A DNA stretch of 33,227 nt, from contig BJOX01000191.1 of the NCBI GenBank assembly GCA_009731375.1, forward strand, positions 591,779 to 625,005, given 5' to 3'. Shown here piece by piece: positions 1 to 12,224 of this stretch (positions within the stretch are counted from its first letter, which is position 1; each line of letters begins with the position of its first letter). The notes beneath the pieces are model-generated. The model was not told where the DNA came from. It saw only the letters and a list, made by a program, of their open reading frames with translations, and ran no database searches. A program made the position numbers and the translations under genes. This DNA is from Paulinella micropora (taxonomy: Eukaryota; Cercozoa; Imbricatea; Euglyphida).

Positions 1-56
<56 letters not shown>

Positions 57-868
57 CACACACACGTACGTTGAGCCGTGGCGACGTAGAGTGAATCAAG
101 GCATATCGAGACGTTACACCCAGCCCCCACAGCTAAACACACACAAAACACACACACACACACAAGTATACATAACGTATGTATACATCATACATGTGAT
201 ATATTATACACCCACCCCCCACAACTGAACAGACACAAAACAAACACACACACACACACACACACACACGTATACATAATGTATGTATACATCATACATG
301 TGATACATTATACACCCAGCCCCCCACAGCTAAACAAGACACAAAACGAAACACACACACACAAACACACACGAATACATAATGTGTGTATACATCATAC
401 ATGTGATATATTATACACCCAGCCCCAACAGCTGAACAGACACAAAACAAAAACACACACACACACACGTATACATAATGTATGTATACATCATACATGT
501 GATATATTATACACCCAGCCCCAACAGCTGAACAGACACAAAACAAAAACACACACACACACACACACACGTATACATAATGTAAGTATACATCATACAT
601 GTGATATATTATACACCCAGCCCCCCTCAGCTGAACAGACACAAAACAAAAACACACACACACATTTATACATAATGTATGTATATATTATACATGTGAT
701 GTATTACATATATAGAGTGAAACCAGGAACACAGCCCCCACGGTTGCAGACACAAAAGAAACACACACACACAATATATGTATGTATTATGTATAATGCA
801 TGTGATTTATGGAGTGAAATAAGGCACAGCGAGACGTTGCACCCACCCACCACAGCTGAATAGACACA
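1..868. repeat. CT/CA microsatellite followed by a ~100-bp minisatellite
   Basis: Bases 1-64 are (CT)n and (CA)n. From about 98, a unit of 96-104 bp recurs about seven times. Each unit has a core like GTATGTATACATCATACATG and TATTATACACCCAGCCCC, then CAGCTGAACAGACACAAAAC and a (CA)n run of variable length. Core copies begin near 170, 273, 377, 473, 575, 670 and 774. ORFs here only follow the repeat. Confidence 0.85.
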
Positions 869-1371
869 CACACACAGACACACACACACACACACACAGA
901 CACACACACACACACACAAGAAGAAGAAGAAGAAGAAGAAGAAGAAGAAGAAGAAGAAGAAGAAGAAGAAGAAGAAGAAGAAGAAGAAGAAGAAGAAGAA
1001 GAAGAAGAAGAAGAAGAAGAAGAAGAAGAAGAAGAAGAAGAAGAAGAACAAGAAGAAGAAGAACAAGAAGAAGAAGAAGAAGGAGAAGAAGGAGAAGGAG
1101 AAGAAGGAGAAGGAGAAAGAGAAAGAGAAAGAGAAAGAGGAGGAGGAGAAGAAGAAGAAGAAGAAGAAGAAGAAGAAGAAGAAGAAGAAGAAGAAGAAGA
1201 AGAAGAAGAAGAAGAAGAAGAAGAAGAAGAAGAAGGAGAAGAAGGAGGAGGAGGAGGAGGAGGAGGAGGAGAAGGAGGAGAAGGAGAAGGAGAAGGAGAA
1301 GGAGAAGAAGAAGAAGAAGCAGAAGAAGAAGAAGAAGAAGAAGAAGAAGAAGAAGAAGAAGAAGAAGAAGG
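869..1371. repeat. (CA)n then long (GAA)n purine tract
   Basis: CA repeats to 918, then about 450 bp of GAA with GGA and GAGAAA interruptions. The + strand is pure purine over hundreds of bases, which favours triplex (H-DNA) formation and polymerase stalling. Confidence 0.95.
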
Positions 1372-1530
1372 GACCTGTGCACGCGCCCCTGAGCTGCTGG
1401 CAAGATGCCTTGTACACAAATAGAACATGAAGGAAATAACAAGAAACATAAACATAGATACATACATATACACATAAATACATAAGGAAATACATAAGGA
1501 AATACATTCATAGTAGAAGAAGTGGTAGCG
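1372..1530. other. Unique spacer between trinucleotide arrays
   Basis: About 160 bp of non-array sequence with short (CATA)-like runs at its end. Nothing recognised. Confidence 0.6.
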
Positions 1531-2304
<774 letters not shown>

Positions 2305-2332
2305 AAGATTCAGTCAGTAGGTAATCTGACAG

Positions 2333-3229
2333 TATGTATGTATGTATGTATGTATTTACTTATTTATTTATGCATTTATTTATTTATGCATTTATTTATG
2401 TATTTATTTATGTATTTATTTATGTATTTATTTATGTATTTACTTATGTATTTATTTATGTATTTATTTACTTACTTATTTATTTACTTATTTATTTACT
2501 TACTTACTTACTTACTTACTTGCTTACTTACTTACTTGTTTACTTGTTTACTTGTTTACCTGTTTACCTGTTTACTTGTTTACTTGCTTACTTGTTTACT
2601 TGTTTACTTGTTTACTTGTTTACTTGCTTACTTACTTGTTTACTTGTTTCCTTACTTGCTTACTTGCTTACTTGCTTAGTTGCTTACTTGCTTACTTGCT
2701 TAACTTAAATTAACTTAACGTAACTTAACTTAACTTGACTTGACTTTACTTGACTTTACATGACTTTACTTTAGTTTACTTTAGTTTACTTTAGTTTTCT
2801 TTAGTTTTCTTTAGTTTTACTTTTAGTTTTACTTTTAGTTTTACTTTTAGTTTTACTTTTAGTTTTACTTTTAGTTTTACTTTCAGTTTTACTTTCAGTT
2901 TTACTTTTAGTTTTACTGTTAGTTTTACTGTTAGTTTTACTTTAGTTTTACTTTTAGTTTTACTTTTAGTTTTACTTTTAGTTTTACTTTTAGTTTTACG
3001 TTTAGTTTTACTTTTACTTTCACTTTTAGTTTTACTTTTAGTTTTACTTTTAGTTTTACTTTTAGTTTTACTTTTAGTTTTACTTTTAGTTTTACGTTTA
3101 GTTTTACTTTTACTTTCACTTTTAGTTTTACTTTTAGTTTTACTTTTGTTTTACTTTTAGTTTTACTTTTAGTTTTACTTTTAGTTTTACTTTTACTTAA
3201 CTTTACTTTACTTTACTTACTTACTTTAC

Positions 3230-3280
<51 letters not shown>

Positions 3281-3283
3281 TAG
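2333..3283. repeat. Graded tetranucleotide to 12-mer array
   Basis: The repeat changes stepwise: (GTAT), (TTTA)/(TTTATGTA), (TTAC), (TTGTTTAC), (TTGCTTAC), (TTAAC)/(TTGAC), then a 12-mer ACTTTTAGTTTT from about 2815 to 3190, and a return to (TTTA)n at 3228-3283. Neighbouring units differ by single substitutions. Confidence 0.92.
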
Positions 3284-3356
3284 ATGCATGCAGGTATGTA
3301 CGTATGTGTACCTGGTGACGAAGAGTGAGTAGCGCAAGGCCGCCATTGTTCTAAAG

Positions 3357-3362
3357 AAAGAA

Positions 3363-3406
<44 letters not shown>

Positions 3407-3448
3407 GAAGGAAGGAAGGAAGGAAGGGAGGGAGGGAGGAAGGAAGAC

Positions 3449-3507
<59 letters not shown>

Positions 3508-3509
3508 AA
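3357..3509. repeat. (GAAA)n with central (GGAA)n
   Basis: GAAA units flank a GGAA/GGGA core at about 3405-3447, a mirror-like arrangement. Confidence 0.95.
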
Positions 3510-3815
3510 TATTCTGTGTCATGGGGTCATTACTCGAGTTCATCCAAACCGACCCCAAGTTTTCGATAGGGCTGTCAAATGATGGAGAAGGCAAATGGTT
3601 TGCGTGAATATGACCCAACTTTGGGAGTATGAGAAATTGGAGTTAGGCTTCACCTCAAAAGGACAAGGAGGCGTCTTTGCACTGCTCTTGTGTTTGAAAG
3701 ATGCACTGTATCTTGTTAGTTTTCTACTTTATGTGTGTTTGTTGACATAATGAATTCATTCATAAAGTTTTTTTTTTTTGCATTCTGAGAAGGCCGATTT
3801 TGGTTGTGAACACCC
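3510..3815. other. Non-repetitive stretch, nothing recognised
   Basis: About 300 bp of ordinary composition between arrays. No ORF over 60 codons that is not shared with the flanking repeat, and no RNA gene seen. Confidence 0.5.
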
Positions 3816-4755
3816 ATGTTATGTTATGTTATGTTATGTTATGTCATGTTATGTCATGTTATGTCATGTTATGTCATGTTATGTTATGTTATGTTATGGT
3901 ATGGTATGTTATGTTATGTTATGTTATGTTATGTTATGTTATGGTATGGTATGTTATGTTATGTTATGTTATCTAGAAGCACCTTATACACACTCATATA
4001 TATGCCATCTTCTCTACTGCCATGTATGTCTGTCTGCCTATCTGTGTGTCTGGATCTACTTACGTACGATCGTGACTCCCTCTCCGTCACTTTGACTAAA
4101 CATAACATAACAAGATAAACATGACATAAACATAAGTAACATAACATAACGTAACATAAAATACATAACATAACATAACATAACATAACATAACATAAGA
4201 GCATAACATAACATAACATAACATAACATAACATAACATAAGAGCATGAGATTGCATAACATAGCATAACATAACATAACATAACACATAACATAACATA
4301 ACATACCATAACATAACGTAACGTAACGTAACGTAACGTAACATAACGTAACGTAACGTGATACATAACGTAACGTAACGTAACATAACATAACATAACA
4401 TACCATAACATAACATAACATAACATAACACAACATAACATAACACAACATAACATAACACAACACAACACAACATAACATAACATAACATAACATGTAA
4501 CATAACATAGCATAACATAGCATAACATAACATAACATAACATATAACATAACATAACATAACATAACATAACATAACATAACATAACATAACATAGACA
4601 TAACACAACACAACACAACAAACATAACATGACATAACATAACATAACATAACATAAAACATAACATAACATGACATAATATGACACAACATAACAGAAC
4701 ATAACATAAACATAAACATAACATGAAAATAACATATGTAAACATAACATGAACA
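3816..4755. repeat. Inverted pentanucleotide arrays (ATGTT)n ... (AACAT)n
   Basis: (ATGTT)n with ATGGT and ATGTC variants fills 3816-3972. After a 125-bp spacer the reverse complement (AACAT)n fills 4098-4753, with AACGT, AACAC and AACAG variant blocks. The two arrays can pair as a hairpin stem of about 155 bp. Confidence 0.92.
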
Positions 4756-4904
4756 CCTTCGTCTACATTCTTTTTTGCAAATTCTTTCTTTGACCTTACT
4801 TAACTTTACTTTCATGTTATATGTACATGTATACATATATACATGTATGCATATATGTATACATGTATTTCTGTATTTAATACATTTTTGTATTTCAATT
4901 CTTA

Positions 4905-5339
4905 TGTTCATGTTGTTAGGTTTTGTGACGCAAAACGAGGTCTGGGTCGGTCTTGATCTAGACTGGCCGCGGGCTCCAGGGCGTAAGTGGCAAAAATACC
5001 AACGTCGTTCTGCGCGCTGCCGTTTTGGCCGAAATACTCAACGTATTTTTTACTTTTGGTGGCGTTCTTACCGTTTCGCAGGCATAAATGGGGCCAAGAA
5101 TAGCGTAAATAACGTGAAGCTTTGGGAAACTTTCCACCGGAAGGCATGTTATCTGGTTTCTGGGTTCCCGAAAAGGGCAAAAAGGTAAAATTCTTCTTAC
5201 GGGCGACCAAAGGTTGTGTTTTTTGTCATGGAGGCTATGGTGTTGTTCATATAAGTACCTTTCTGCTGCCTCTCATGTCGCCTGGCTGCTTTTCGCAACA
5301 CGCTCGTTTCCCTTTCCTTTCCAAGAAACCCAGGCCACT
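4905..5339. other. Low-repeat island without recognised gene
   Basis: Mixed-composition DNA between pentanucleotide arrays. It has overlapping ORFs of 81-137 codons on both strands, none with recognisable motifs. It starts with a small inverted repeat GTTTTGTGACGCAAAAC near 4920. Both strands being open suggests chance or a transposon remnant. Confidence 0.4.
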
Positions 5340-5848
5340 ATCAATTCAAACTTTTCGCCCCAACATCATTTTGATCCAGGGTCTATGAGCTGTGTTTGCT
5401 GTGCAGGTTTAGGTTCCGTAGCTCATCTCTTTTTATTCATACCGAGCAACAATTTCTGAAGATTGGACAGTTTGGTGGGGGGGTGGACAACGGTGGATTT
5501 CCCTTTTTGCTGGCCCCTCCCAAGAGTCTATCAGGCTAGATGATAGCGTGGTTATTTCCTGGAGGCCAGAAAGAGCGTAAGGCGAAACCCGCTACTCCCA
5601 CTAGTCCCTCTGCTTCCTTCCGCACCGCTTCCCGTCAAGCATCATCTTCCTCCTCTTCCTCTTCCTCCTCTTCCTCGTCTTCGTCCTCGCCAGCGGCCTC
5701 CTTCCAGACACCTCCTTCTTCAAACAGAAAAAGTATGACTCTGGAAACTTCAAGTCGTGCCACCGCAAGGGTAGGAGTGCAACTGCACAGCCCAGCCATA
5801 TATAACTCCAGAGTTATGCAATCCTATTTATCTCACTACACAAAATAG
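5340..5848 (+). other. Possible exon-like open segments, unassigned
   Basis: Two overlapping kinds of signal. One frame is open to TAG at about 5535 (RFRSSSLFIHTEQQFLKIGQ then FGGGVDNGGFPFLLAPP), and the frame beside it reads YRATISEDWTVWW to SWRPERA before a donor-like GTAAGG at about 5576. A separate ORF, 5540-5848, is Ser-rich (16 or more consecutive Ser from TCC/TCT repeats). I cannot decide which, if any, is translated, and no family is recognised. Confidence 0.2.
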
Positions 5849-5876
5849 GTGGGGAAAGGAAGGGGTTACCAGTGAT

Positions 5877-6487
5877 TATGTATGTTATCATGTGTATATG
5901 GTATCATGTGTACATACATATATTTGTACGTATAGTATGCATGTACGTACGTATGTCTGTATTTATGTATGTATGTATGTATGTATGTAATATAAAGCAA
6001 TGTATGTATGTAATGTAATGTAATGTAATGTAATGTAATGTAAGTAATGTAATGTAATGTAATGGTAATGTAATGTAATGTAATGTAGTTTGTAATGTAA
6101 TGTATGTATGTACATTATGTATGTACGTACGTATGTATGTATGTATGTATTTTATGTATGTATGTATGCATGTATGTATGTATGTAATTATGCATGCATG
6201 TATGCATGGATGTATGTATGTACATACTTATAGTTTCAGTTATTTTTTATTATTATGGTCACAGGGTAGCTTGAACACCCGCTAGTATATATGTATGTAT
6301 GTATGTATGAATGAATGAATGAATGAATGAATGTGTGTATGTTTATGTACGTGTGTAGATGGTAGGGAGGGAGGTAGGTAGGAAGGTTGTATGTATGCAT
6401 GCATGCATGTATGTATGCGTGCATATGTACGTATGTACGTATGCATGCATGCATGTACGCATGTATGTATTCTATCTGTCTATCTAT

Positions 6488-6531
<44 letters not shown>
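5877..6531. repeat. GTAT, GTAAT, GAAT and CTAT microsatellites
   Basis: (GTAT)n, then (TGTAA)n at 6001-6097, again GTAT/TGCA mixtures, (GAAT)n near 6308-6332, and (CTAT)n at 6473-6531. An exon-like 20-mer lies at 6267-6286 between CACAG and GTATAT but could not be placed in frame. Confidence 0.9.
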
Positions 6532-6550
6532 AAATTTTATAAATTTACTT

Positions 6551-6601
6551 CTCTCTCTCTCGCGCGCGCGCCTGTATGTATGCGTGTGTGTATATCTGAG
6601 C

Positions 6602-6642
<41 letters not shown>

Positions 6643-6795
6643 TTCCTCCCTCCCTCATTCCCTCTCTCTCCTTCCCTCTCCCTCTCCCTCCTTCGCTTTC
6701 TCTCTCTTTCTCTCTCTTTCTCTCTCTCTCTCTCCACTCACTCACTCACACACACACACAGCCCACACACACACACACACACTGCCGTTCTCTCT

Positions 6796-6836
<41 letters not shown>

Positions 6837-6992
6837 TCNNNNNNNNNNCACGCTCACACACACACACAGACACACACACACACCTTTTATTTTCTTTCTT
6901 CCTTCCTTCATTGCTGCCTTCCTTCCTTCCTTCCTTCCTTCCTTCCTTCCTCCTTCCTTCCTTCTTTCCTTCTTTCCTTTCTTTCTTCTTCT

Positions 6993-7024
<32 letters not shown>

Positions 7025-7324
7025 TTTCTTCTTCTTCCTTGCTTCCTTGCTTGTTTGCTCCCTTGCTTTCATTCTTTCCTTTTATTATTCTTTCCCTTTC
7101 TCTTCCCCTTTATTTCATTGCCTCAATTTGCCCCACACCTTCCATGTCTTTCCTTCCCTCTCTTTTCCTTTTCTTTCTTTCTTCCTTCCTTCTTTTGTTT
7201 CTTTCTTCCTTGCTGTCTGTCCTTCCTTCCGTCCTTCTTTCCTTCTTTGTTTCTTTCTATTTTGGTCTTATTCTTTCTTGCTTTATTATTATTATTATTA
7301 TCATTATTATTATCATTATTATTA

Positions 7325-7368
<44 letters not shown>

Positions 7369-7600
7369 TTTTATTATTGTTGTTGTTGTTGTTGTTTTTG
7401 GTTTTGTTCTTGTTGTTCTTGTTATCATTTTATTATTTCCCTTTTTGCTCTGTTTTTTTTTGTTTTTGTTTTTTTTTTTGTTTTTTCCTCCTTCCTACCT
7501 TTCTTTCTTTCTTTACTTCTTTACTTCCCTTCTTTGCTTCGTTTTACTTCCATTTCTATCCTTTTCTACCCTTTCTTTCCGTCTGTTCTACTGCCTTTTG
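6551..7600. repeat. 1-kb polypyrimidine region with (CT)n, poly-C, (CTTT)n, (ATT)n
   Basis: The + strand is almost all C and T: CT repeats 6601-6736, poly-C 6797-6834, CTTC/CTTT arrays 6895-7280, interrupted by (ATT)n at 7283-7370 and (GTT)n. Two long ORFs here are low-complexity Ser/Leu/Phe translations. Confidence 0.93.
6839..6848. other. Assembly gap (10 N)
   Basis: Ten N directly after a 38-base poly-C run. Confidence 1.
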
Positions 7601-7684
7601 CTTGCATCTTGTTCTCACATGGATCTCTAACTGGCTTCGCATTTAGACAGAGTAAGCTATCAACCCTAACGCTAACCCTAACGT

Positions 7685-7702
7685 ATTACTTCTATCTATC
7701 TG

Positions 7703-7741
<39 letters not shown>

Positions 7742-7883
7742 GTCTGTCTGTCTATCTATCTACCTACATGTCTATCTATCTATCTACCTATCTACCTATC
7801 TACCTATCTATCTATCTATCTCTATCTATCTATCTATCTATCTATCTACCTACCTACCTATCTACCTACCTACCTATCTATAC

Positions 7884-7980
<97 letters not shown>

Positions 7981-8016
7981 CCGACCTACCAACCTACCTA
8001 CCTACCTGTCTACCTG

Positions 8017-8084
<68 letters not shown>

Positions 8085-8153
8085 CCTATCTACCTATCTA
8101 TCTACCTACCTACCTACCTACCTACCTACCTGCCTACCTGTCTACCTGTCTAC

Positions 8154-8188
<35 letters not shown>

Positions 8189-8207
8189 ATCTATCTATCT
8201 ATCTATC
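7685..8207. repeat. (CTAT)n array with CTAC and CTGT variants
   Basis: About 520 bp of CTAT tetranucleotides with blocks of CTAC and CTGT. Just before it, 7662-7682 carries three telomere-like CCCTAA/CGCTAA units. The array runs to within 4 nt of the exon at 8211. Confidence 0.95.
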
Positions 8208-8210
8208 TAG

Positions 8211-8245
8211 GTGAAGTCACCGGAGCCTTCAGAGCAGCCCCCTTC
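8211..8245 (+). CDS. Possible upstream kinase exon
   Basis: A 35-nt segment squeezed between a 520-bp (CTAT)n array ending CTATCTAG and a perfect donor GTAAGT. It reads [11 protein letters not shown] plus TC, and the split codon is completed to Ser by the T at 8901. Phase and Pro/Ser/Glu composition agree with the next exon. Too short to prove by itself. Confidence 0.4.
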
Positions 8246-9005
8246 GTAAGTGAAACACACACAAACACACACACACAAAGACACACACACACACATATAT
8301 ATATATATATGTATATATACATACATACATACATATATACATACATATCGACACCACAACTGCGCAAATCGGCTTGAAAATAATTTTCTTCGCCTAAAGC
8401 TTCACTGCTTTGCTTTCCATCCACTAAACATTTGCCCATTGTGGAATAGTATATTATGCGCCTAGCCACAAATTTGACGTTTTGCGTGCGAGCCGGGCCG
8501 GCGAGCCCGCAAAACACGTCAAATTTGGCGCGCCCCATATGCAGTTTTATCGGTAACCTGACCACATTTTGTGGAGGTGACCGATAAAAAAAAAGAGAGG
8601 CGATTCTCAGGCAGGTGTTTGGAGAGAAACGGCAGTAGTCAGGCAACGATATGGGAGGTAAAAGGCAGTACTTGGGGCAATCGTAGGAGAGGAAAGGAAA
8701 TGTTCAGGAAGTGGGGAAGGAAACGACAGGGAGTCTTGAGGAGATGGATAGTGATAGAGGAAGGTACGAAAGGCAAAAGCTAGATTATACTCTATGAATC
8801 CATACATAAAACAATAGAAACTTTATTTTATTGTGGACCGCACATTGTGGACTAAGAAAAAAATCTTTTCTTTATTGAGTATGTGTTGTGTGTTGGGCAG
8901 TGTGATGGAAGCAGACAATGAGGACCGCATGGCTGACGAAGTCAGCACACCCCCTCCCGGACACGAGGTGAAAAGAAGAAAGGATAATAAAGAAACAAGG
9001 AAGGA

Positions 9006-9056
<51 letters not shown>

Positions 9057-9116
9057 TCAGCACACCACCTCCAGGACACGAGGTGAAAAGGAAGCCAAGA
9101 AAAGAGAAGAAAGGAT

Positions 9117-9176
<60 letters not shown>

Positions 9177-9248
9177 AATAGTACAGCCCCTGCGGGGCAC
9201 GAGATTGGTGCACTTGTTTCTTTTCTTTTTTTTTCTTTTTTTTTTTTC

Positions 9249-9280
<32 letters not shown>

Positions 9281-9352
9281 CTTTTCTTGCTCTCTCTCTC
9301 TCTTTCTCTCTCTCTCTTTCTCTCTTCATTTCTTCCTCCTTTTTTTTTCCTC

Positions 9353-9392
<40 letters not shown>

Positions 9393-9926
9393 CCCCCCCC
9401 CCCCCCCCCCCCCCCCCCGCCCCCCCCCGCNNNNNNNNNNNNNNNNNNNNNNNNNNNNNNNNNNNNNNNNNNNNNNNNNNNNNNNNNNNNNNNNNNNCCC
9501 CCCCCCCCCCCCCCCCGCCCCGCGCGTGTGTGTGTATGTGTGTGGTGTGTTCTCGTGCATGTTAAAGCGTGTTGCTATGCTATCTGTGGCTATTTGCTTG
9601 GCAGGGGCGTTGGCGCATGATTAAAGTGTTGAAACAGTCTCTTTTTGGCGCCGTGGTGTTAGCAGTGGACGAAGACTCTCCCGATCGCAAAGTAAACTGA
9701 CTCATTGACTCAGGCCCGTTCTACACCACCCAGATTTCCGGGTTCTGGGGTGTGAAAGTGGCACCACAGGCCAGCTTTTCAGGAAGCAAACCCAGAAAGT
9801 GGCCCCAGAAACCCGGAATTCTGGGTGGTGTAGAATGACTCCGAACCTTGGACATAGCTATCCATTTTCCACTTACCTACCTAGCTATCTATTGATTCTA
9901 GCTGCTTCTGTATTTACCTATCTATC

Positions 9927-9959
<33 letters not shown>

Positions 9960-10035
9960 GGTTGACAGGTGGTAGTGAAAATGTCACAGAAAGAATGTCA
10001 CAAACAGAGAGTCACGCGCAGGGTTCATACCGAGG

Positions 10036-10102
<67 letters not shown>

Positions 10103-10105
10103 CTC

Positions 10106-10141
<36 letters not shown>

Positions 10142-10808
10142 GCGAGTGTTATGCATTCGTGTAATCGTGTCTTGATGTGAATATGTGTGTGTATATGTTT
10201 TCGCAGGTGGTAGAAAATGTTGTCATGGAGGCGCATATGTGGAAGCGCGTTCAGGGTCCTTTACCAACTTACTTACTTACTTACCATTACTTGCTTGCTT
10301 TCCTTGCTTTGCTTTGCTTTGCTTTGCTTGCTTTGCTTTGCTTTTGCTTTTGCTTTTGCTTTTGCCTTTGCCTTTGCCTTTGCCTTTAACTTTAACTTTA
10401 ACTTTGCCTTTAACTTTAACTTTACTTTACTTCACTTCACTTCACTCACTTCACTTCACTTCACTTCAATTTTACTTTTACTTTTACCTTTCCTTTACCT
10501 TTACCTTTACCTTTATTTTATTTTATTTTTTAACCAATACTTATACTTATACTTTTCCTAATACTTATACTTATACTTTTCCTTATACTTATACTTATTA
10601 CTTGTACTTATACTTATACTTATACTTATACTTATACTAATACTAATACTTATACTTTTCTTAACTTAACTTACCTACTTACCTACTGGCTGAATGACTG
10701 GTTTACTGACTGACTGGCTGGCTTAGTGATGGACTTAGGTTACGTATAGGACTGCAATGCACATAAACGCATGTGTTTGAATGAGCCAGTTGTGTGTACA
10801 CATCTCCA

Positions 10809-10879
<71 letters not shown>

Positions 10880-11045
10880 GCATTTGTAGATCAAATGTCC
10901 TTATCTATACCTCTACCTATATCCATATCTATGTCTATATCTATATCTATATCTATATCTATATCTACATGTATATCTACATCTTGTGTAATCAGATGCT
11001 GGGAAGACGTCCAATCTGTTTGGATATCGCTTCATTTGCAAAGTC

Positions 11046-11125
<80 letters not shown>

Positions 11126-11161
11126 CTCTCTCTCTCTCCTCTCTTTCTCTTTTTTTCTCTC

Positions 11162-11203
<42 letters not shown>

Positions 11204-11204
11204 C

Positions 11205-11266
<62 letters not shown>

Positions 11267-11681
11267 CTCTTATGTCATTCTTGGAGCACTGACGTTTCTT
11301 GCGCATGCGCTTGCTTTTTCGTTTCGCTATGTATTAATGTATGTATGTATGTGTATGTATGTATGTATGTATGTAATGTAATGTAATGTAATGTAATGTA
11401 AAGTAATATAATGTAATATAACGTAACGTAACGTAACGTATGTAACGTATGTAACGTTACATAGGTAACAAACGTAACGTACGTACGTACGTATGTTATG
11501 TATGTATGTCATGTATGTGGATGGATGGATGGATGGATGGATGGATGGATGGATGGATGGATGGATGGATGGATTGGATGTGCAGCTTGAGCGCTTCGCA
11601 GCAAACGACGAACACTATCTCACCATCATGGAGGTATGTGATGTATGTAATGTATGTAATGTATGTAGTATGTAAGGCATG

Positions 11682-11712
<31 letters not shown>

Positions 11713-12192
11713 TGTATGTAATGTATGTCATGTATGTCATGTATGTATGTAATGTAATGTAATGTAACGTAATGTAATGTAATGTGATGTAATGTAATGT
11801 AACGTAACGTAACGTCATGTTACGTCATGTTACGTCATGTTACGTCATGTTACGTATGTATGTATGTTATGTATGTATGTATGCAATGTATTGTATGTAA
11901 AGTATTGTATGTAATGTATGTATGTATTTATGTATGTATGTATGTATGTATGTATGTATGTATGTATGTATGTATGTATGTATGTATGTATAGCATTGTT
12001 CCGGAGGAGACCTCTTCGACCGCCTGGAAAGCGATGGACCCTTTCCTGGACGTACGCACATACATACATATATAGAGACATAGGTACATAGATACATTTA
12101 TAGAGACCAATACCATCATCATCGTCATCATCAAAGTCGCCATCGGTGATGAGTAGCAGCAATAACAACGCAAGCATGAAAACGAAATGCCC

Positions 12193-12224
<32 letters not shown>

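Noticed and set aside
6359-8214. ORFs of 423 and 607 codons
   Set aside because: They are pyrimidine and CTAT repeats read in frame, crossing an N gap.
9962-10180. 72-codon ORF starting [14 protein letters not shown]
   Set aside because: Runs into (CT)n and is out of frame with the kinase exon VVVKMSQKE at the same place.
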